DNA from: an uncultured Clostridium sp.
GTDB lineage: Bacteria > Bacillota > Clostridia > TANB77 > CAG-508
Assembly: GCA_947428535.1 (NCBI GenBank)
Contig: CANEMG010000088.1
Coordinates: 1-5,248, forward strand
Length of the DNA stretch: 5,248 nt
Direction: 5' to 3'
Both the position numbers and the translations under genes were made by a program. This document shows positions 4,404 to 5,248 of the stretch, piece by piece (the stretch's first letter is position 1; each line of letters opens with the position of its first letter). The notes under the pieces are model-generated. The model did no database searches and was not told the origin of the DNA. It worked only from the letters and a program-made list of their open reading frames with translations.

Positions 4404-5248
4404 TTAAGTTAATTTTTTTATATATTCTGTGAGTAATCCAAATTCTTCTAAAGTTAATTGTTCAGCACGAATTCGTATATCTATTTTTAATTTATTTAGA
4501 ATATTTTCTAAAGTTTGTTTATCTGCAATTCCTGAATTAGAAAGTGAATTTATAAGAGTTTTTCTTTTTTGAATAAAATCAGATTTAATAATTTTAAAAA
4601 AAAGTTTTTCATCACTTAAATCTATTTTAGGCTTGTCTAAAAATTGTAATTTTAATACTGAAGAATCGATTTTGGGACTCGGTATAAAACATTCCTTAGA
4701 AACATTTAAAACTATTTTAGGATTTGTGTAGTAATTTATATTATAAGTAATTGCACCTGTTTCTTTTCCACCAGGTTTTTCAGCAAGTCTTTCAGCAACT
4801 TCCTTTTGAACCATAACTGTTATGCTTGTTAATTTTAGCTTATCTTCCAATAGTTTCATTATAATAGGAGTAGTAATATAGTATGGAAGATTTGCTACTA
4901 CTTTTACATTTTTGAAATTTGAGTTTTTTTCTAATAACTCATTTAAGTTAACTTTTAATATATCGTTATTTATTAATTCAAAATTTTCATATAAAGAAAA
5001 TCTGTCATTTAAAACATTAATCATTTTAGAGTCTAATTCAACACAAATAACTTTTCCAGCATTATTTAATAGTAAAGAAGTAAGAGTTCCAAGGCCAGGG
5101 CCAATTTCAATTATTAAGTCATCTTTACATACTCCAGCTTCTTTTACAATATTATTTACAGTATATTCATCAATTAAAAAGTTTTGACCATATCCTTTAT
5201 TTGCTACTATGTTATATTTATTCATAATAAATTTTGTTTCTTCTACTA
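4404..5248 (-). CDS. rsmA: 16S rRNA (adenine1518/1519-N6)-dimethyltransferase RsmA/KsgA, 5' end outside window
   Basis: This enzyme uses S-adenosylmethionine to dimethylate two adjacent adenines in helix 45 of 16S rRNA during small-subunit maturation; in many bacteria its loss gives kasugamycin resistance. Counting from the Met at 5225, motifs are GQNFLID (13-19), SAM-binding motif I EIGPGLG (40-46), acidic loop VELD (62-65), NND (86-88), catalytic motif IV NLPYY (112-116) and FIPSPKIDSSV (180-190). The helical rRNA-binding C-terminal domain is complete to the stop at 4404-4406. The ATG at 5225 is probably not the start. The frame stays open to the window edge, the upstream residues VEETKFI continue the usual N-terminal pattern of this family (T-K-x-I-L-x-K-Y before GQNFL), and no good ribosome binding site precedes 5225. 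The gene therefore probably runs past 5248. It converges on the TSCPD gene. Confidence 0.95.
   Translation of the reverse strand, partial: VEETKFIMNKYNIVANKGYGQNFLIDEYTVNNIVKEAGVCKDDLIIEIGPGLGTLTSLLLNNAGKVICVELDSKMINVLNDRFSLYENFELINNDILKVNLNELLEKNSNFKNVKVVANLPYYITTPIIMKLLEDKLKLTSITVMVQKEVAERLAEKPGGKETGAITYNINYYTNPKIVLNVSKECFIPSPKIDSSVLKLQFLDKPKIDLSDEKLFFKIIKSDFIQKRKTLINSLSNSGIADKQTLENILNKLKIDIRIRAEQLTLEEFGLLTEYIKKLT

Noticed and set aside
4912..5187. 91-residue plus-strand open frame
   Set aside because: It is antisense to the SAM-binding region of rsmA, and its composition merely reflects the complementary strand.
1..5248. Search for CRISPR arrays, insertion-sequence ends, tRNA or rRNA genes
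   Set aside because: No regularly spaced direct repeats, transposase motifs or RNA-gene signatures were found by eye on either strand.

Overview
The window comes from a low-GC, Gram-positive-type bacterium, most likely a member of the class Clostridia. The reasons are the very AT-rich sequence, codons ending mostly in A or T, strong AGGAGG-type ribosome binding sites, vegetative sigma-A-type promoter elements and a clostridial gene set (a zinc endopeptidase with peptidoglycan-binding and LysM modules, and a small TSCPD-domain protein). Genus and species cannot be read from the sequence. No mobile element, CRISPR array, tRNA or rRNA was seen.

Layout. Positions 1-1044 (minus strand) hold the first 348 codons of an M14-family cell-wall endopeptidase whose 3' end lies outside the window. 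A divergent control region follows (1045-1197). It has a textbook promoter facing right, a weaker candidate facing left, and a 10-bp inverted repeat whose arms touch both. The right-hand promoter drives a single small gene (1198-1407, 69 residues, unknown function, less AT-rich than its surroundings). That gene ends in a 3' UTR of three consecutive hairpins, the last being a Rho-independent terminator. A gap (1495-1647) contains an unexplained perfect 9-bp palindrome.

A plus-strand gene cluster with short gaps (17-33 bases) then runs from 1648 to 4373: a 99-residue protein of unknown function, the redox chaperone Hsp33 (hslO), a dGTPase-type HD phosphohydrolase (dgt) and a TSCPD-domain protein. 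hslO is broken by an in-frame TAA exactly between its chaperone domain and its linker plus zinc redox switch. Both halves are otherwise intact and in the same frame. The cluster ends at a hairpin that overlaps the last stop codon and can also terminate the convergent gene rsmA (16S rRNA dimethyltransferase, minus strand, 4404 to beyond the window edge).

The window mixes cell-wall turnover, oxidative protein-damage response, dNTP pool control and ribosome maturation, with no single pathway linking them. No clear new multi-gene system is visible. The best leads are the split hslO, the structured 3' UTR of the small-protein gene, and the symmetric divergent control region.
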